From Hyphomicrobium sp. (GTDB taxonomy: Bacteria; Pseudomonadota; Alphaproteobacteria; Rhizobiales; Hyphomicrobiaceae): 64,000 nt of DNA. Within the stretch, counting starts at the first letter, position 1, and every line of letters begins with the position of its first letter. The stretch spans positions 372,001 to 436,000 of the forward strand of contig RXJH01000001.1 of the NCBI GenBank assembly GCA_003987725.1. The letters run 5' to 3'. The translations under genes and the position numbers were made by a program. This document shows positions 9,861-19,062 of this stretch, piece after piece. The notes beneath the pieces are model-generated. The model made no database searches. It worked only from the letters and a program-made list of their open reading frames with translations, and had not been told where the DNA came from.

Positions 9861-9913
9861 TTCGTTTCGGCGGTGGTCGCCGGTGTTCAAGGGAAGTGGA
9901 AGAGAAATCACAT

Positions 9914-10495
9914 ATGAAATTTGCGGTTATGGCAGCGGGGATTGTTGTCTGGACATTGGTGGCGGGCGGACAAGCGGCGTTCGCACAGCAAGACTTTAGA
10001 AACACCGTTACCGGTGATGTGCTCGACGTCGATGGCGTCGCTCCAAAGGAAGGCAGAGATACGCCGGCGGTCAAGAAGTTCCTCGAGACTGGCGTGGACC
10101 CCTACGTCGAAGTTACCGGATGCCTTCCAAAGGGTGAGGAGATTTACCTCGAATCCTGCTCTGGCTGCCATGGGCACATCGGCGAAGGCAAGGTCGGACC
10201 TGGTCTCAACGATGCCTATTGGACGTATCCGAAAAACACGACGGACAAGGGCATTTTCGAGACGATCTTCGGAGGCGCGCAAGGGATGATGGGGCCGCAC
10301 GGCCAAGATCTCGAGCTCGATAACATGCTCAAGCTCATCGCCTGGATCCGGCATATCCAGAAGGATGACGTCAAGGACGCCGATTGGCTGACGCCGGAGC
10401 AGAAAAAGACATTCAAGCCATTCCACATCGAGGAATGGGAAAAGACGGGCCGCGCGGCTGCGCAAAAGGAGCAATGCAAGATTTCCGGAAACTAG
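9914..10495 (+). CDS. mxaG: Cytochrome cL, electron acceptor of methanol dehydrogenase
   Basis: A 193-residue class I c-type cytochrome with a signal peptide of about 24 residues (AAFA-QQDF). The haem site is Cys82-Ser-Gly-Cys85-His86, and a Met ligand lies in the GMMGPHGQ loop. Cytochrome cL takes electrons from PQQ in MxaF and passes them to a cytochrome cH. The ATG at 9914, ten bases after a GGAAGAG, is preferred over an in-frame start at 9896. It is followed closely by mxaI. Confidence 0.95.
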   Translation: MKFAVMAAGIVVWTLVAGGQAAFAQQDFRNTVTGDVLDVDGVAPKEGRDTPAVKKFLETGVDPYVEVTGCLPKGEEIYLESCSGCHGHIGEGKVGPGLNDAYWTYPKNTTDKGIFETIFGGAQGMMGPHGQDLELDNMLKLIAWIRHIQKDDVKDADWLTPEQKKTFKPFHIEEWEKTGRAAAQKEQCKISGN

Positions 10496-10596
10496 CACAA
10501 CAACCGACGAGGCGATGTCTCGTAGGTTGGCTGGTACGGGAACAACAAGGGTGAGTGAAGCCACCCGATCGTAAATAGAAAAATGGAGGAAAGCCT

Positions 10597-10902
10597 ATGA
10601 AGACGATTGCACTCCCATTGGTCGCCGGCACTGTCCTTGCTTTTGCAGGTCTTGCTGGAGCTATGGCGCCGGCAGCTCTTGCTTACGACGGCACGCACTG
10701 CAAGGCGTCGGGAAATTGCTGGGAACCGAAGCCTGGTTTCCCGGAAAAGATTGCGGGCTCGAAGTACGATCCGAAGCACGATCCGAAAGAACTGGCCAAG
10801 CAGGGCACCTCGATGAAGGCGGCGGAAGAGCGCAACAAGCTGCGTGCCGATAACTTCAAGAAGACCGGCAAGTGGGTCTACGACGTATCGAAGATCCAGT
10901 AG
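10597..10902 (+). CDS. mxaI: Methanol dehydrogenase small subunit
   Basis: A 101-residue precursor with a 29-residue signal peptide (AALA-YDGT), giving a mature 72-residue, Lys-rich helical protein as usual for MxaI. Mature Cys6 and Cys12 match the known disulfide. It wraps around MxaF in the alpha2-beta2 enzyme. A strong ribosome binding site (GGAGGAAAGCCT then ATG) fits high expression. Confidence 0.97.
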   Translation: MKTIALPLVAGTVLAFAGLAGAMAPAALAYDGTHCKASGNCWEPKPGFPEKIAGSKYDPKHDPKELAKQGTSMKAAEERNKLRADNFKKTGKWVYDVSKIQ

Positions 10903-10971
10903 GCAGAGCCGAAACTAATCCTCGGATCTTGCTACGCTTGCAGGACCACAACTTCCTCTCCGAGGTAACTG

Positions 10972-10993
10972 GGGTGCTGTTTCGGCAGCACCC
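10972..10993 (+). terminator. Hairpin with U-rich tail after mxaI
   Basis: An 8-bp perfect stem (GGGTGCTG / CAGCACCC) with a 6-base loop, followed by TCCTTTTTAGG. It looks like an intrinsic terminator or attenuator that separates the abundant structural messages (mxaFJGI) from the low-level maturation genes starting at mxaR. Confidence 0.75.
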
Positions 10994-11066
10994 TCCTTTT
11001 TAGGTTGTGAAATGACGTCCTGCCGTTCGGCCGGCCGGAGCTCGTCATGTTTGGGAAGCAACAACA

Positions 11067-12125
11067 ATGAATCGCCCAACCCTTGACCGGCCAGATACAG
11101 ACGACAACATCGGACCGCTCGATCTCGATGACTGGCGCAGTTGCGCTTTGGATTTCGAACGCGAGATTGCGAAGGCAGTCGTCGGCCAAGCGCGCGCCAT
11201 CCGATTGTTGACCATCGCCGTTTTTGCACGTGGCCACGTTTTGCTAGAGGGCGATGTCGGCGTCGGCAAGACGACGCTTCTCAGGGCGGTCGCTCGCGCA
11301 CTCGGCGGCGCCTATGAGCGCATCGAAGGCACGATCGATCTGATGCCTTCCGACATGATCTACTACACGTTTCTCAATGAGGACGGGAAGCCGCGCGTCG
11401 AGCCCGGTCCGGTGCTGCGCCACGGCAGCGATCTCTCCGTTTTCTTCTTCAACGAGATCAACCGCGCACGCCCGCAGGTGCATTCACTCCTCCTCAGATT
11501 GATGGCCGAACGCAGCATCACGGCTTTCAATCAGGAGCATGTGTTCCCGTATCTGCTGGTCTTCGCGGATCGCAACCGCATCGAGCGCGAAGAAACATTC
11601 GAACTCCCCGCTGCCGCGAGGGACCGCTTTTTGATGGAAGTGGCCATCGCGACGCCAACGGATGAAAAATCGCGGCGCGAGCTTGTTTTTGCGACAAAGT
11701 TCCACGACGTCGATACGCTGATCGCGTCGCTCAAGGACGGTGTGCTCGACTATCGGCGGCTCAACACACTCGCCGACGTCATCCAGAACACGATCATCGT
11801 GAGTTCCGCTCTCGAGCGCTATGTTCTCGACCTCTGGAAAGCCATTCGCGAGCCAGCGTCGGCGGGCATTCAGATCGCCAATGTCGACATAACCCGGCTG
11901 ATCGCGGGTGGGTCGAGCCCCCGCGGCATGAGCTATCTCATTCGCGCGGCGCGCGTCTCTGCTTGGCTTTCCGGCCGCGACATGGTCGTGCCCGAAGATA
12001 TTCGGGACATTTTCCACGAGTGCATGGCGCATCGCATATTCCTCACGCCCGTCTACGAGCTGAGGCGCGAGGAAATCGTACGATCCCTGATCGCTGATGT
12101 CTTTGCCAAGGTCCCGGCGCCATGA
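11067..12125 (+). CDS. mxaR: MxaR, MoxR-type AAA+ ATPase
   Basis: A 352-residue AAA+ ATPase of the MoxR family, which the methanol operon named. The Walker A motif is residues 62-69 (GDVGVGKTT) and the Walker B region is VFFFNEINRARPQ; the C-terminal lid has the MoxR pattern GSSPRGMSYLIRAAR. With the DUF58 and vWA proteins that follow, it is thought to drive metal insertion or assembly of methanol dehydrogenase. The frame overlaps mxaS by four bases. Confidence 0.94.
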   Translation: MNRPTLDRPDTDDNIGPLDLDDWRSCALDFEREIAKAVVGQARAIRLLTIAVFARGHVLLEGDVGVGKTTLLRAVARALGGAYERIEGTIDLMPSDMIYYTFLNEDGKPRVEPGPVLRHGSDLSVFFFNEINRARPQVHSLLLRLMAERSITAFNQEHVFPYLLVFADRNRIEREETFELPAAARDRFLMEVAIATPTDEKSRRELVFATKFHDVDTLIASLKDGVLDYRRLNTLADVIQNTIIVSSALERYVLDLWKAIREPASAGIQIANVDITRLIAGGSSPRGMSYLIRAARVSAWLSGRDMVVPEDIRDIFHECMAHRIFLTPVYELRREEIVRSLIADVFAKVPAP

Positions 12126-12979
12126 ACGATGAGGCGAAAGATCTCGCGTATAGCATCCCTTGGCGAACGAGCGGCATTCGCGTGGGTTCGCACAAGAGCT
12201 TCCTGTCGGGAAGCGGTGGTTTATTTCGCGATATCGTGCCGTTGTCGACCTTTCCCGATCCGCGGCGTATCGCCATTCGTGCATCGCTCAGCGATCCGTT
12301 CGAACGGCTTCTAGTCCGCCGGGCCGAGCAGCCGAGTGCTATCGACATCGCCGTCCTAGTCGACGTTTCTGCGTCGATGGCATTCGAAGGCAAGTGCGAT
12401 AAGATTGCTCTTGCGGCGGATATCGCTCAAGCCTTGGCCATCTGTACTGAGCGCGCCGGCGATACCTTTGCGCTCTATCCGTTCGACAAGGTTCTTCGGC
12501 AAGATCTTCTGCTGCGCAAGACTTTGTCACGAGCCGCGCACGCTGATGCTGTCGAACGCCTTCGTCAGTTCGCGCCCGATCAATCCGGTGTCGAGGGCTT
12601 GGCTGAAGCAGGCGCCGCAATAGCAGGATCAAAAAAGCTCGTTTTTCTAATTTCGGATTTCTTATGGCCGCAGGAAGCGGCGCGGACGGCGACAGAGGTG
12701 CTCGCTTTCCACGACATCGTTCCGATCGAGATCAGGGACAGCCTCGAACTCGACGGTCTTCCCGATTGGGGCCTTCTCAATCTCAGAGATCTTGAAACCG
12801 GACGGTATCGGCTCGTGGCCATGAGACCGACCCTCAAGGCCCGGTGGCGCGCGCAGAGAAGCGAGCAGCGCCAACGCATTACTCAGGCGTTACACGCGAC
12901 ATCACGCGAGACGTTCACCATCAGCGATAAAATCGACTGGATGCGGTTCACATCGTTTCTGCTGCATGGAGCGGCCTGA
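12122..12979 (+). CDS. mxaS: MxaS, DUF58 protein
   Basis: A 285-residue cytoplasmic DUF58 protein with a vWA-like core: VLVDVSASMAF resembles a MIDAS motif and VFLISDFLWP a second strand. DUF58 proteins pair with MoxR ATPases. Its start overlaps the mxaR stop and its stop overlaps the mxaA start (TGATG). Its role is in maturation of methanol dehydrogenase, by homology and position. Confidence 0.92.
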   Translation: MNDEAKDLAYSIPWRTSGIRVGSHKSFLSGSGGLFRDIVPLSTFPDPRRIAIRASLSDPFERLLVRRAEQPSAIDIAVLVDVSASMAFEGKCDKIALAADIAQALAICTERAGDTFALYPFDKVLRQDLLLRKTLSRAAHADAVERLRQFAPDQSGVEGLAEAGAAIAGSKKLVFLISDFLWPQEAARTATEVLAFHDIVPIEIRDSLELDGLPDWGLLNLRDLETGRYRLVAMRPTLKARWRAQRSEQRQRITQALHATSRETFTISDKIDWMRFTSFLLHGAA

Positions 12980-13959
12980 TGCGGATATGGCTCGCCATTG
13001 CATTCCTCCTTCTGAGCGTCGGAGGAAGCTCAGCTGCCATCGATGCCGTCAACGTCTATGAGCCGCGCAAGTTCGGGCACTTCCTCGGCGACACGTTGGA
13101 GCGACGGGTTGAAGTCATAACGAGCGGCAACACCGAACTTTTCACTGCAGCGCTGCCGCGGCCGGGAGCCCTCACGTATTGGCTGGATCTCATCTCCATC
13201 GATCATAGCGAGCGCGAAGAGAACGGGCGCAGGATTTACGACATCACGTTGAAGTACCAGATTTTCTATTCGGCGCTCGAGGCCAAGCAGCTCGATATTC
13301 CCTCCTTTCCACTGCGGTTCAAGCACCCGAACAGCGTCGCACCCGACGGCACAGCGCCCAGCGAACCGTCCGACGCTTCTCAGCCGGGCAATTATACCGC
13401 GACGGTTCCAGCGCTCCGGTTGGTGATTTCTCCTCTCCGCGACATCGTCCTCGATGATTTGATGCCGGAGAAGACCGGCGACATCTCCGACGTCATGCGG
13501 CCGGATGCCGTTCCCCAAGAGATAAACCTGGTTCCGAGGGAACGGCTGCTCTGGGTTTCTGCGGGCGCGCTCGCCGCTTCAGTTATCCTGTTGCTCTGGC
13601 ATTATGCGATCTGGCCCTTCGCACGCCGCGCCAAGCGCCCGTTCACGCAAGCCGATCGACAAATCCGGAGCCTTCAGTCTGCGGGAGCGGGCGACGCTCC
13701 CTATCGCGACTCTCTGCTCATTCTCCATCGTGCGTTCGACCAATCCGCCGGGCGCCGGGTCTTTGCAGCGGACGTTCCGGAATTCGTTGCACAACATCAG
13801 CGCTTCTCGAGCCTGCTGCCGAGCCTCAAGTCGTTCTTTGAAAGCTCTCAGCTTTATTTCTTCTCGGATGATCGGCGTGCAGCCGAAGACCGCTTTCCGA
13901 TAAGCGACCTGGCACGGCTCGCCGCCGACCTTGCACGCGAGGAGAGGTCGGCGGCATGA
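12979..13959 (+). CDS. mxaA: MxaA, maturation protein
   Basis: A 326-residue protein with a signal peptide (about 1-20), a periplasmic beta-rich domain, a membrane helix (about 191-209, LLWVSAGALAASVILLLW) and a cytoplasmic tail of about 110 residues. MxaA, MxaK and MxaL are required for calcium insertion into methanol dehydrogenase in Methylorubrum. It overlaps both neighbours by one to four bases. Confidence 0.9.
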   Translation: MRIWLAIAFLLLSVGGSSAAIDAVNVYEPRKFGHFLGDTLERRVEVITSGNTELFTAALPRPGALTYWLDLISIDHSEREENGRRIYDITLKYQIFYSALEAKQLDIPSFPLRFKHPNSVAPDGTAPSEPSDASQPGNYTATVPALRLVISPLRDIVLDDLMPEKTGDISDVMRPDAVPQEINLVPRERLLWVSAGALAASVILLLWHYAIWPFARRAKRPFTQADRQIRSLQSAGAGDAPYRDSLLILHRAFDQSAGRRVFAADVPEFVAQHQRFSSLLPSLKSFFESSQLYFFSDDRRAAEDRFPISDLARLAADLAREERSAA

Positions 13960-14960
13960 TCTTTACGAATCCGATTGCGCTCTATCTTTTACCACTCGCA
14001 CTCATTCCGCTCTTTCTCGGGGTGCAGCGACAGGAACCCTACCCCTCCCTCTCCGGCCTCGAGCCAGACCGGCTCTCCCTCGCGATAAGCTGGGCACTCC
14101 GCATCGCAGGCGTTGCCGCAATTGCTGGTCTTATCCTCGGCATGGCCGGTGTCGCGTTGCGCGAACGGACCATCGAGCGCTTCGGTCAAGGCGCGCATAT
14201 CGTTCTGCTGATTGATCGCTCGGCGAGTATGAACGACACCTTTGCCGGTAGACAGCCGAGCGGTGCGGAAGAATCCAAATCGTCTGCCGCTAAGCGACTG
14301 ATCAAGGAATTCGTCGTCGAGCGCGAGCACGACCGGTTCGGGGTTGCCGCGTTTTCGACGGCTCCGATGCACGTCGTGCCGATCACTGATCACAAGGATA
14401 TCGTGCTCAACGCCATCGATGCGATCGATCGGCCGGGGCTCGCCTTCACGGACGTCGGACGCGGCCTTGCGATGGCGCTCAGCATGATCGAAGAAGATGT
14501 GCTGCAAGGCTCCCGGGCGATCGTACTCGTTTCCGACGGTGTGGCGGTGGTGGGACGAAAAATCCAAGATGCGCTTAGAACCGAATTCGCGCGCAGACCG
14601 GTGCATCTCTATTTTGTTTATCTGCGGACCGAGGGCTCCAACAGCATGTTTGCGGAGCCCGCTCCCGGCGTCGAGGACACGCCGCAGGCACTGCCGGAGC
14701 GTCACCTGAATAAATTCTTCCAGAGCTTGCGCATTCCCTATCACGCCTATGAGGCCGAGAACGCGGAAGCAATCAAGAGCGCCATCACCGATATCGGCAA
14801 GCTTGAGCAGACGCCGCTCGTCTACAACGAACGCATCCCACAGTACGATTTGTCCCGCTGGGCCTATGTGCTGGCTGCGCTGGCTCTCGGTCTTCTGCTC
14901 GCGGCAAAGCTTTGCGAGCGCACTCTCAAGCATCCGGGAGCGCCAAGCCATGCGGCTTAA
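13956..14960 (+). CDS. mxaC: MxaC, von Willebrand A membrane protein
   Basis: A 334-residue BatA/BatB-like protein: two N-terminal membrane helices (about 6-20 and 46-68), a vWA domain with the MIDAS motif LLIDRSASMND, and a C-terminal helix (about 298-316). It probably forms a membrane complex with MxaL and the MxaR ATPase. It starts four bases inside mxaA, and the mxaK start lies 11 bases inside its end. Confidence 0.92.
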   Translation: MIFTNPIALYLLPLALIPLFLGVQRQEPYPSLSGLEPDRLSLAISWALRIAGVAAIAGLILGMAGVALRERTIERFGQGAHIVLLIDRSASMNDTFAGRQPSGAEESKSSAAKRLIKEFVVEREHDRFGVAAFSTAPMHVVPITDHKDIVLNAIDAIDRPGLAFTDVGRGLAMALSMIEEDVLQGSRAIVLVSDGVAVVGRKIQDALRTEFARRPVHLYFVYLRTEGSNSMFAEPAPGVEDTPQALPERHLNKFFQSLRIPYHAYEAENAEAIKSAITDIGKLEQTPLVYNERIPQYDLSRWAYVLAALALGLLLAAKLCERTLKHPGAPSHAA

Positions 14961-15531
14961 TTCGATCTGGACGTTCCTCGCTTCACAGCGCGGTTCAGCA
15001 TTTTGGCTCCTGGCTGCTGCGAGCGTGCTGTGGTTCGGATACGCGGCGGAGAATTTGATTTACGCCAAGCGCACGAACGAGAACATCCGCCTGCTCGTCA
15101 GCCGTCACGACGTTCCGGTCGACATTAAACGTGCGCATCCGCAAGAACTGCTGGCGCGCATCGATGAGTCCGTGCGCCGCGATCACATCGATGACGCGCA
15201 ATCGATCCTAAGCATCGCAGGAGATCGACTTCCTCCGCCCGTGCGCGCGGCCGCGCTTTACAATATCGCCAATACCAGGACCCGACTGGCGGCGGAGGCC
15301 GTCCGCAGAGGCGACATCGACAGCGCCACGGCTATGATCAATCTCGCAAAGTCAGAATACCGGCTCGCACTGAAGCTCGACTCCGAGAACTGGGACGCGC
15401 GGCACAATCTTGATGTTGCGATGCGCGTCGTTCGCGATTTTCCTCCGGGCGACAATCCGGATCTTTCCTCGCCCGACGCGCCGAAGAAACTATGGACGGA
15501 TCTTCCCGGCATCCCAAAGGGATTGCCATGA
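14950..15531 (+). CDS. mxaK: MxaK, membrane-anchored maturation protein
   Basis: A 193-residue protein with one N-terminal membrane helix (about 17-33) and a helical periplasmic part (PPPVRAAALYNIANTRTR, TPR-like), matching MxaK. It is needed for calcium loading of MxaF. The ATG at 14950 lies inside the mxaC end, as in other coupled pairs of this operon. Confidence 0.9.
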   Translation: MRLNSIWTFLASQRGSAFWLLAAASVLWFGYAAENLIYAKRTNENIRLLVSRHDVPVDIKRAHPQELLARIDESVRRDHIDDAQSILSIAGDRLPPPVRAAALYNIANTRTRLAAEAVRRGDIDSATAMINLAKSEYRLALKLDSENWDARHNLDVAMRVVRDFPPGDNPDLSSPDAPKKLWTDLPGIPKGLP

Positions 15532-16520
15532 ACTTCATGGGCGTCAACTTCGACCGGCGCATGCTGTTGCTGCTTGGCGCGCTGGCTGCGACGATCGTGG
15601 CAATCATCGGCATTCACATCATTCGTAATCAGCGCGTCGCTGACGTCCTCGCCGTCGTCGATATCACGGGTAGCATGAATACGCGGGACATGGGCAATCC
15701 TCGCGGATCGCAGAACCGCTTGGAAGCGGCGCGCCAGGCCCTCATTGATATGATGCAGGATCTCCCGTGCCAATCGCGGCTCGGCCTCGGCATTTTTTCC
15801 GAACGGATTTCATACCTGCTGCTCGATCCCGTTGAGATCTGCGGCAACTATGATGCACTCGAAGGCGCCGTTTCTGGACTTGACTGGCGCATGGCCTGGC
15901 AAGGCGACAGCTTCATTGCCAAAGGGCTCTATTCTGCAATCGACATTGCATCGAGTCTGAAATCCGACCTGATCTTCCTCACCGATGGTCATGAGGCGCC
16001 GCCGCTTCCATTTACCGGTGTACCGGAGTTCGACGGCAAGCCCGGCGCGGTGAAGGGACTGATCGTCGGCGTCGGCGGCAGCGATAAGACGCCGATCCCG
16101 AAGTACGACGACGAGGGCCGCCAGATCGGCGTCTACAATGAATCGGACGTTCCGCAGGACAATCGCATCGGGGCGGCGCCAAAGGATGCCGAAACCCGCG
16201 AAGGTTACAATCCGAGGAACGCTCCGTTCGGCGCGTTGCCCGCTACCGGCGATGAGCAGCTGTCATCCGTCAAGACTGCGCATTTGGAAGATCTCGCTTC
16301 CCGTACGGGTCTCACCTATGTCGAACTGCAAAACGTCAGTGCGATAGCGCCCAAGCTTTTATCGTCCACCGAACCGCGCATTGTTCCCGTCAACACAGAC
16401 ATGGCCTACGTGCCCGCGCTGTTTGCGCTTTTGTCGATGCTCGCACTTTACGCACTGCAGCTGTTCGAAGGCACACCGGCGCGTCGCAGCCGAAGCCGCA
16501 CCTCCCCTCTTGTAAATTAG
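15528..16520 (+). CDS. mxaL: MxaL, von Willebrand A membrane protein
   Basis: A 330-residue protein with an N-terminal helix (about 10-29), a vWA domain with the MIDAS motif VVDITGSMNTRD, and a C-terminal helix (about 294-312). It is the partner of MxaC in the maturation complex. The ATG at 15528 overlaps the mxaK stop (ATGA), so the earlier in-frame ATG is not used. Confidence 0.92.
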   Translation: MNFMGVNFDRRMLLLLGALAATIVAIIGIHIIRNQRVADVLAVVDITGSMNTRDMGNPRGSQNRLEAARQALIDMMQDLPCQSRLGLGIFSERISYLLLDPVEICGNYDALEGAVSGLDWRMAWQGDSFIAKGLYSAIDIASSLKSDLIFLTDGHEAPPLPFTGVPEFDGKPGAVKGLIVGVGGSDKTPIPKYDDEGRQIGVYNESDVPQDNRIGAAPKDAETREGYNPRNAPFGALPATGDEQLSSVKTAHLEDLASRTGLTYVELQNVSAIAPKLLSSTEPRIVPVNTDMAYVPALFALLSMLALYALQLFEGTPARRSRSRTSPLVN

Positions 16521-16542
16521 ACCCTCAAAGGAGCATTCGTGC

Positions 16543-17085
16543 ATGCCCATTCCGTTTCGTCTTCTTCTTGCATTTGCGGCCTTATCGGCTTGCGCGGGTA
16601 TCGCTTCGGCCCACGGACCGACGCCTCAGAAGGTTGAAGAGAAGATCGCGATCTCGGTCCCGCCGGACGCCGTCTGGAAACTGATCAAGGACTTCGGAAG
16701 CATCGGCGCGTGGCATCCATCCGTCGCGAGCGCGAAAAGCGAAGGCGGCAACGCAAGCGGCGCGACACGCACGTTTACACTGAAGAGCGGCGGCGGCGAG
16801 CTCGTCGAAAGCCTCGACGACTATCAAGAGAAAGACATGTCGTACGGCTACCGGCTTGCGACCGAAAATGACGAAGCTTTCCCGGCAAGCTTCTATTCCG
16901 ATACGATCCAAGTTGTACCGGCGTCCGGCGGCAGTGAGGTCGTATGGGGCTCGCGCTTCTATCGCGCGGACACCACAAACGAGCCGCCTGAAAACAAGAA
17001 CGACGAAGCCGCGATCAAGGCGACCGAAGATTTCATCAAGGCCGGGCTTGCCGGCATCAAGGCGAAAGCCGAGGGCAAGGGATGA
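16543..17085 (+). CDS. mxaD: MxaD, periplasmic SRPBCC protein
   Basis: A 180-residue exported protein (signal peptide to about residue 23, ASA-HGPT) with a START/SRPBCC-like domain: VPPDAVWKLIKDFGSIGAWHP is the typical first strand and helix. MxaD raises the rate of methanol dehydrogenase and cytochrome cL interaction. The gene starts 22 bases after mxaL behind an AAAGGAG and overlaps the next start by four. Confidence 0.92.
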   Translation: MPIPFRLLLAFAALSACAGIASAHGPTPQKVEEKIAISVPPDAVWKLIKDFGSIGAWHPSVASAKSEGGNASGATRTFTLKSGGGELVESLDDYQEKDMSYGYRLATENDEAFPASFYSDTIQVVPASGGSEVVWGSRFYRADTTNEPPENKNDEAAIKATEDFIKAGLAGIKAKAEGKG

Positions 17086-18047
17086 AAGCCCTCGTAGGCC
17101 TTGCCACCGCTGTCGTGTTCAGTGCTGTTGCCCTTGCGGGCGCAACAGCAGCGACCGATGCGGAGCAGAAGGTCTACGTTCTCAGCCAGGACGATGGCGT
17201 GCTTTCCGTAATCGACACCGGAGCGGATGAGATTGTCGGCAAAATCAAAATTGCCGGCAAGCCCGCGTCCTTCACAATCAGCCCCGCTTTCGGCGAAGCG
17301 TTCGCGACACTTCCCGACAGCGGAGAAATTGCCGTTGTCGATCTTCGCCTGCAGAGGCTTGCCCGGCGTCTCAAGATCGGTGGCCAGCCCTTCGGCATAG
17401 CAAGCGCCGGCGACCGGCTTTTCGTTGGAGACTGGAGCGCAAACTCCGTATCGATCGTCGACCGGCAATCGGGCGATATCATTGGAAAGATATCCGCGGG
17501 CCGTTCGCCGGCCCATCTCGTCGTTACGCGCGATGGATCCAGGTTGTACGTCGCCGATCGCGAGGCAAACAGCGTCGCGGTCATCGACACGCGGCGTCTC
17601 GAAGTGCTGAAGGAAATTCCGGTCGGGCGCGCGCCCTTTGCCCTGGCCCTAAGCCTCGATGAAAAGCAACTCGTCGTCGCCAACGTCCAAGCCGCGACGC
17701 TGTCGATCGTCGATACCTCAAATCTTCAAATCGTGTCGTCGCCGACGACACGCGCGATGCCGTACGGCGTTGCGATGACGCACGATGGTGCCGAAATCCT
17801 CGTCTCCAACCAACAGGGAGGGAGCATTTCGGTCTTCGACGCCCAGACGCATGCACCCCGCGCCGAAATCAAGGTCGGACGCTATCCCGAGGGTTTGGTG
17901 GCACTGAAGAATGGGAGCAAAGCTTATGTCGCGAACTGGTTTTCAGCGAGCGTTTCAGTTCTGGATCTCAAGACCAATACTGAAATTAAGCGCATCATTT
18001 GTCCCGAAGGTCCACGAATGGTTCTGGCCGGTGCGACGGAACGCTAA
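17082..18047 (+). CDS. mxaE: Periplasmic YVTN beta-propeller protein, MxaE-like
   Basis: A 321-residue protein with a signal peptide (about 1-24) and seven roughly 40-residue blades with the YVTN-type pattern (KVYVLSQDDGVLSVIDT, RLYVADREANSVAVIDT, KAYVANWFSASVSVLDL). Such propellers often accompany PQQ or c-type cytochrome systems. It follows mxaD with a four-base overlap, the place of mxaE in Methylorubrum. The name is by position and fold type and is less certain than for the upstream genes. Confidence 0.75.
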   Translation: MKALVGLATAVVFSAVALAGATAATDAEQKVYVLSQDDGVLSVIDTGADEIVGKIKIAGKPASFTISPAFGEAFATLPDSGEIAVVDLRLQRLARRLKIGGQPFGIASAGDRLFVGDWSANSVSIVDRQSGDIIGKISAGRSPAHLVVTRDGSRLYVADREANSVAVIDTRRLEVLKEIPVGRAPFALALSLDEKQLVVANVQAATLSIVDTSNLQIVSSPTTRAMPYGVAMTHDGAEILVSNQQGGSISVFDAQTHAPRAEIKVGRYPEGLVALKNGSKAYVANWFSASVSVLDLKTNTEIKRIICPEGPRMVLAGATER

Positions 18048-19062
18048 CCGCCTTCTCGTACGGATTGCGGCAGCGGCGGCGCTCGCGACAACGGGCCAAT
18101 CCGCGCTCCTCGCCTCCGCGAATGAGGGACTGAACGATCTCTGCTCGCCGACCAGCGTCCTCTACGAGATCGATCATAACAACCGGCCGCGCCTCGAAAA
18201 GATTCTCGACGATGCCAGTCGCGTCGCAAACGGCGAGGCCGTGCTGTGGCGGGTCGAGAAACCTGGCACGCCGGCCTCTTTCCTTTTCGGAACGCTTCAC
18301 GTCATCAACGATAGCCTGCAGGAAATCTCTGCGGCGACACGAGCTGCTATCGATCAATCGAAAATCGTCGCCGTCGAGTCCGCGGAAACATCACGGAGTG
18401 CTTACTCTGACGCGATGGCGCAAGCGGCGCCGCTCATGGTCTCCATGGACAAGGAACTTCAAAATATCCTGGCCGAGGATGAAATCACCGTCGTCGAGAA
18501 GGCCATCACGAATGCGGGATATGCGCCGCAGCTTGCTCTCGCGCTGAAGCCGTGGGTGGCCATCATGTTTCTCGCGGATTCCGCGTGTCAGAAGAAGCTT
18601 CAAGAACGCGGATCGAAATCGATGGATGCGCTTGTCGTCGATCGGGCGACCGCAAATGGCCTGCCGGTCGTCGGTCTCGAGACGATGCTGGAGCAGTACC
18701 GATCGCTCGCGATGATCTCGCAGAAAGTGCAGGTCGCGTGGCTGAAGGCAAGCATCGAGCTCTACCCGCGCGTCGACGACGTATCGTTGACCATGGCCGA
18801 GCTCTATCGCTTCCGGCGTCTCGATGCCGTTTGGCCGCTGACGCAGGAATTGGCCCCGGCCGCGGGACTGGACGATGCGACCTTGTCGTCTCTGCGGTTC
18901 GAACTTGTCGGCAAGCGCAACTTGCGAATGTTGGAAAGCGCGTTGCCATTGTTCGAGAGCGGCGGCGCTTTCGTCGCTATCGGCGCCATGCATCAAACCG
19001 GATCTGATGGTCTCGTTGCGCTGCTCCGTCAGAGAGGCTTCACAGTGACAGCAATCGAATGA
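18031..19062 (+). CDS. TraB/GumN-family exported protein
   Basis: A 343-residue protein with a signal peptide and the TraB/GumN fold marks: FLFGTLHVIND near the start, and the C-terminal FESGGAFVAIGAMHQTGSDGLVALLRQRGF with the conserved GxxH. The family is related to Tiki metalloproteases, but activity is not established in bacteria. I chose the GTG at 18031, inside the end of the propeller gene, because it gives a clean signal peptide. No ATG is suitable. It is coupled to the next gene (ATGA). It lies where mxaH-type genes occur, but I cannot confirm that identity. Confidence 0.8.
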   Translation: MRRNANRLLVRIAAAAALATTGQSALLASANEGLNDLCSPTSVLYEIDHNNRPRLEKILDDASRVANGEAVLWRVEKPGTPASFLFGTLHVINDSLQEISAATRAAIDQSKIVAVESAETSRSAYSDAMAQAAPLMVSMDKELQNILAEDEITVVEKAITNAGYAPQLALALKPWVAIMFLADSACQKKLQERGSKSMDALVVDRATANGLPVVGLETMLEQYRSLAMISQKVQVAWLKASIELYPRVDDVSLTMAELYRFRRLDAVWPLTQELAPAAGLDDATLSSLRFELVGKRNLRMLESALPLFESGGAFVAIGAMHQTGSDGLVALLRQRGFTVTAIE

